Under the pieces are notes generated by a model. That model ran no database searches. It saw nothing but the letters and a program-made list of their open reading frames with translations, and had not been told where the DNA came from. Shown piece by piece: positions 62,248 through 64,000 of a stretch of 64,000 nucleotides of DNA. Numbering within the stretch: the stretch's first letter is position 1; every line of letters starts with the position of its first letter. Origin of the DNA: Boudabousia marimammalium (GTDB lineage Bacteria; Actinomycetota; Actinomycetes; Actinomycetales; Actinomycetaceae); contig NZ_MPDM01000003.1 in NCBI RefSeq assembly GCF_001936115.1, positions 386-64,385 of the forward strand, written 5' to 3'. The translations under genes and the position numbers were made by a program.

Positions 62248-63978
62248 GTGCCAGAACCATCTAAACAACAGTCGTCTGACAAGGTTGCTAAGGCTGATAA
62301 GCGAGCTAGCTCCAGTACCGCAAAAAAGACAGCTACCGGCGCGAAGAAAGCGCCGGCTAAGAAAGTTGTAGCCCAGAACGGGGCGGAGTCTGAGGCGACT
62401 GAAAAGAAGAAGCCCGTCCGCAAGAGTAAAACCAAAACCTTGGAAACTGCCGAAAAAAAGTCTGCCCCGAGCAAGACAGCTGCTTCCTCTCAGACTTCTC
62501 ATAAGAAGTCTGAGGAAACGGGAGATAAGAAGACTAAATCCTCTGGCGAATCCGCCACTAAGAAGAGTTTTCCAAAGAAGACTAACACTGGCAAAAAGAC
62601 CGAAACTAAGTCTACTGCCCAAAAAGCCTCCCCGGTCAAAGCCGCATCCGAGAAGGATGAAGCTGAAAAAGGCAAAAAAACTACTTCCAGAAAGACCGGT
62701 ACTCGGATGACTAAGAAGGGTTCTTCCACAGCTAAATCTTCTAAGAAAGCTGTGGCGAAAGAAGAGCCGGTTGTAGATGTCAATTTGGATAGGGAACACG
62801 ATGATTTAGACGATTTGCCTGATGACGTAGAACTGGTTCCAGACGTAGACTTGGTGGAGACAGATGATCTTGAGGATCTCGATTTAGACGACGTCGATAT
62901 TGACGACGATGGAGAACCTGATGTTGACCCGGATTCTGATGACGAGGAAACGGAAAAGCCTAGTACGGCCAAACAAATGGCTGAGGACTCCAAGAAGGCC
63001 GCCAGCTTTGTGGTTTCTGACTCAGATGATACTGATGAACCAGTCCAGCAGGTCACGGTAGCTGGAGCTACCGCGGACCCGGTGAAGGATTACCTGAAAC
63101 AGATTGGTAAAGTCGCTCTGCTGACTGCTGATCAAGAGATTGATTTAGCTAAGCGAATCGAAGCCGGACTTTATGCCGATGAAAAGCTTAAACGCGAGGG
63201 TGATCTCATGCCTTCTAAGCTACGTCGGGAACTGATGTGGATTTCGAAAGACGGACAGAACGCCAAGAACCACCTGCTAGAAGCCAACTTGCGTCTGGTA
63301 GTGTCACTCGCCAAACGCTACACTGGCCGCGGTATGCTTTTCTTGGATTTAATCCAGGAAGGTAACCTTGGTTTGATTCGTGCAGTGGAGAAATTTGACT
63401 ACAACAAGGGGTTCAAGTTCTCGACTTACGCTACGTGGTGGATTCGTCAGGCAATCACCCGCGCTATGGCAGACCAAGCCAGAACGATTCGTATTCCGGT
63501 GCATATGGTGGAAGTTATTAACAAACTTGCTCGTGTGCAACGTCAGATGTTGCAAGATTTAGGGCGCGAACCTACCCCTGAAGAGTTAGCCAAAGAGCTG
63601 GATATGACACCTGACAAGGTCGTGGAAGTGCAAAAGTATGGTCGTGAACCAATCAGTTTGCACACTCCGCTGGGTGAAGATGGAGACTCTGAATTCGGTG
63701 ATTTGATTGAAGACTCCGAAGCAATCGTCCCGGCAGAAGCAGTTTCTTTCACATTGTTGCAAGAACAGCTACAGCAAGTGCTTGGTACGCTGTCCGAGCG
63801 CGAGGCTGGCGTCGTGAAAATGCGATTTGGGTTAGGAGATGGGCAGCCTAAGACTCTGGATGAAATCGGCAAGGTTTACGGCGTGACACGCGAGCGTATC
63901 CGTCAGATTGAGTCTAAGACTATGTCGAAGCTACGGCATCCTTCTCGCTCCCAAGTGCTGCGTGATTATCTAGACTAA
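62248..63978 (+). CDS. sigA: Primary RNA polymerase sigma factor (RpoD/SigA)
   Basis: 576 residues from the GTG at 62248 ([15 protein letters not shown]) with GAAAGG six bases upstream. A lysine/alanine/threonine-rich, disordered N-terminal 180 residues and an acidic stretch (about 190-260) precede region 1.2 ([18 protein letters not shown]). Region 2 ([20 protein letters not shown]) reads the -10 and region 4.2 ([18 protein letters not shown]) the -35. The full set of regions makes it the housekeeping sigma factor. Its C-terminus, YLD, ends 22 bases before the window edge. Confidence 0.95.
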   Translation: MPEPSKQQSSDKVAKADKRASSSTAKKTATGAKKAPAKKVVAQNGAESEATEKKKPVRKSKTKTLETAEKKSAPSKTAASSQTSHKKSEETGDKKTKSSGESATKKSFPKKTNTGKKTETKSTAQKASPVKAASEKDEAEKGKKTTSRKTGTRMTKKGSSTAKSSKKAVAKEEPVVDVNLDREHDDLDDLPDDVELVPDVDLVETDDLEDLDLDDVDIDDDGEPDVDPDSDDEETEKPSTAKQMAEDSKKAASFVVSDSDDTDEPVQQVTVAGATADPVKDYLKQIGKVALLTADQEIDLAKRIEAGLYADEKLKREGDLMPSKLRRELMWISKDGQNAKNHLLEANLRLVVSLAKRYTGRGMLFLDLIQEGNLGLIRAVEKFDYNKGFKFSTYATWWIRQAITRAMADQARTIRIPVHMVEVINKLARVQRQMLQDLGREPTPEELAKELDMTPDKVVEVQKYGREPISLHTPLGEDGDSEFGDLIEDSEAIVPAEAVSFTLLQEQLQQVLGTLSEREAGVVKMRFGLGDGQPKTLDEIGKVYGVTRERIRQIESKTMSKLRHPSRSQVLRDYLD

Positions 63979-64000
63979 AGCCTGATTGCTTTTCTAGTTC

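Overview
The window looks like chromosomal DNA of a host-associated actinomycete, most likely family Actinomycetaceae (genus not resolved). Base composition is near 50 % GC by eye. The evidence is actinobacterial gene content: rne-rplU-rpmA-obgE followed by nadD-rsfS, class II DAHP synthase, PASTA kinase, GuaB1, a DUF3043 protein, cydABDC and a lysine-rich primary sigma factor. There is no CRISPR array, prophage, plasmid module or transposase. One tRNA (Ala, anticodon GGC) is present.

Layout. 1-1260: palindromic hairpin, structured leader and a PTS-type EIIC that may be read from a leaderless mRNA. 1331-9416 (minus): cytochrome bd oxidase cydAB, its assembly exporter cydDC and a GAF-domain histidine kinase. 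9765-14599: RNase E/G, ribosomal proteins L21 and L27, and ObgE. 14668-19731: lacto-N-biose/galacto-N-biose phosphorylase with a DeoR regulator, divergent from a ROK kinase and a class II aldolase; then nadD, rsfS and tRNA-Ala. 21208-22273: a decayed NRAMP metal transporter. 22571-25483: a surface protein joining two HtaA haem-binding domains, leucine-rich repeats and three SLH domains, behind a DtxR-like box. 25890-32964: GuaB1, a giant secreted GH95 fucosidase with a perfect 36-bp repeat array, and ferrochelatase. 33212-38307: a LytTR/DUF3021 pair, then an ECF transporter linked to an S-adenosylmethionine hydrolase; its ATPase gene has only an ATT start. 38429-40743: an Opu/EgtU-like permease-receptor fusion with its ATPase. 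42559-46694: two paralogous multi-pass membrane proteins (DUF5692-like) around a membrane-anchored SRPBCC/START-like protein. 46917-63978: housekeeping genes (purine nucleoside phosphorylase, rRNA methyltransferase, M20 peptidase, A-type Fe-S protein, FKBP lipoprotein, acyltransferase, PPi-dependent phosphofructokinase, DAHP synthase, PknB, polyprenyl synthase, primary sigma factor) with several small uncharacterised genes.

How it fits together. Fucosidase, LNB/GNB phosphorylase, ROK kinase and aldolase suggest foraging on fucosylated mucin or milk-type glycans. Cytochrome bd, ferrochelatase, the HtaA surface protein and the DtxR-like box point to haem and iron handling in an oxygen-poor host niche. 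The most promising uncharacterised system is the DUF5692-SRPBCC-DUF5692 locus: two of its promoters share CTATAAG-N6-TGACT with identical spacing, and one overlaps a palindrome framed by direct repeats. All assignments come from reading the sequence and recalled family features; no searches were run.
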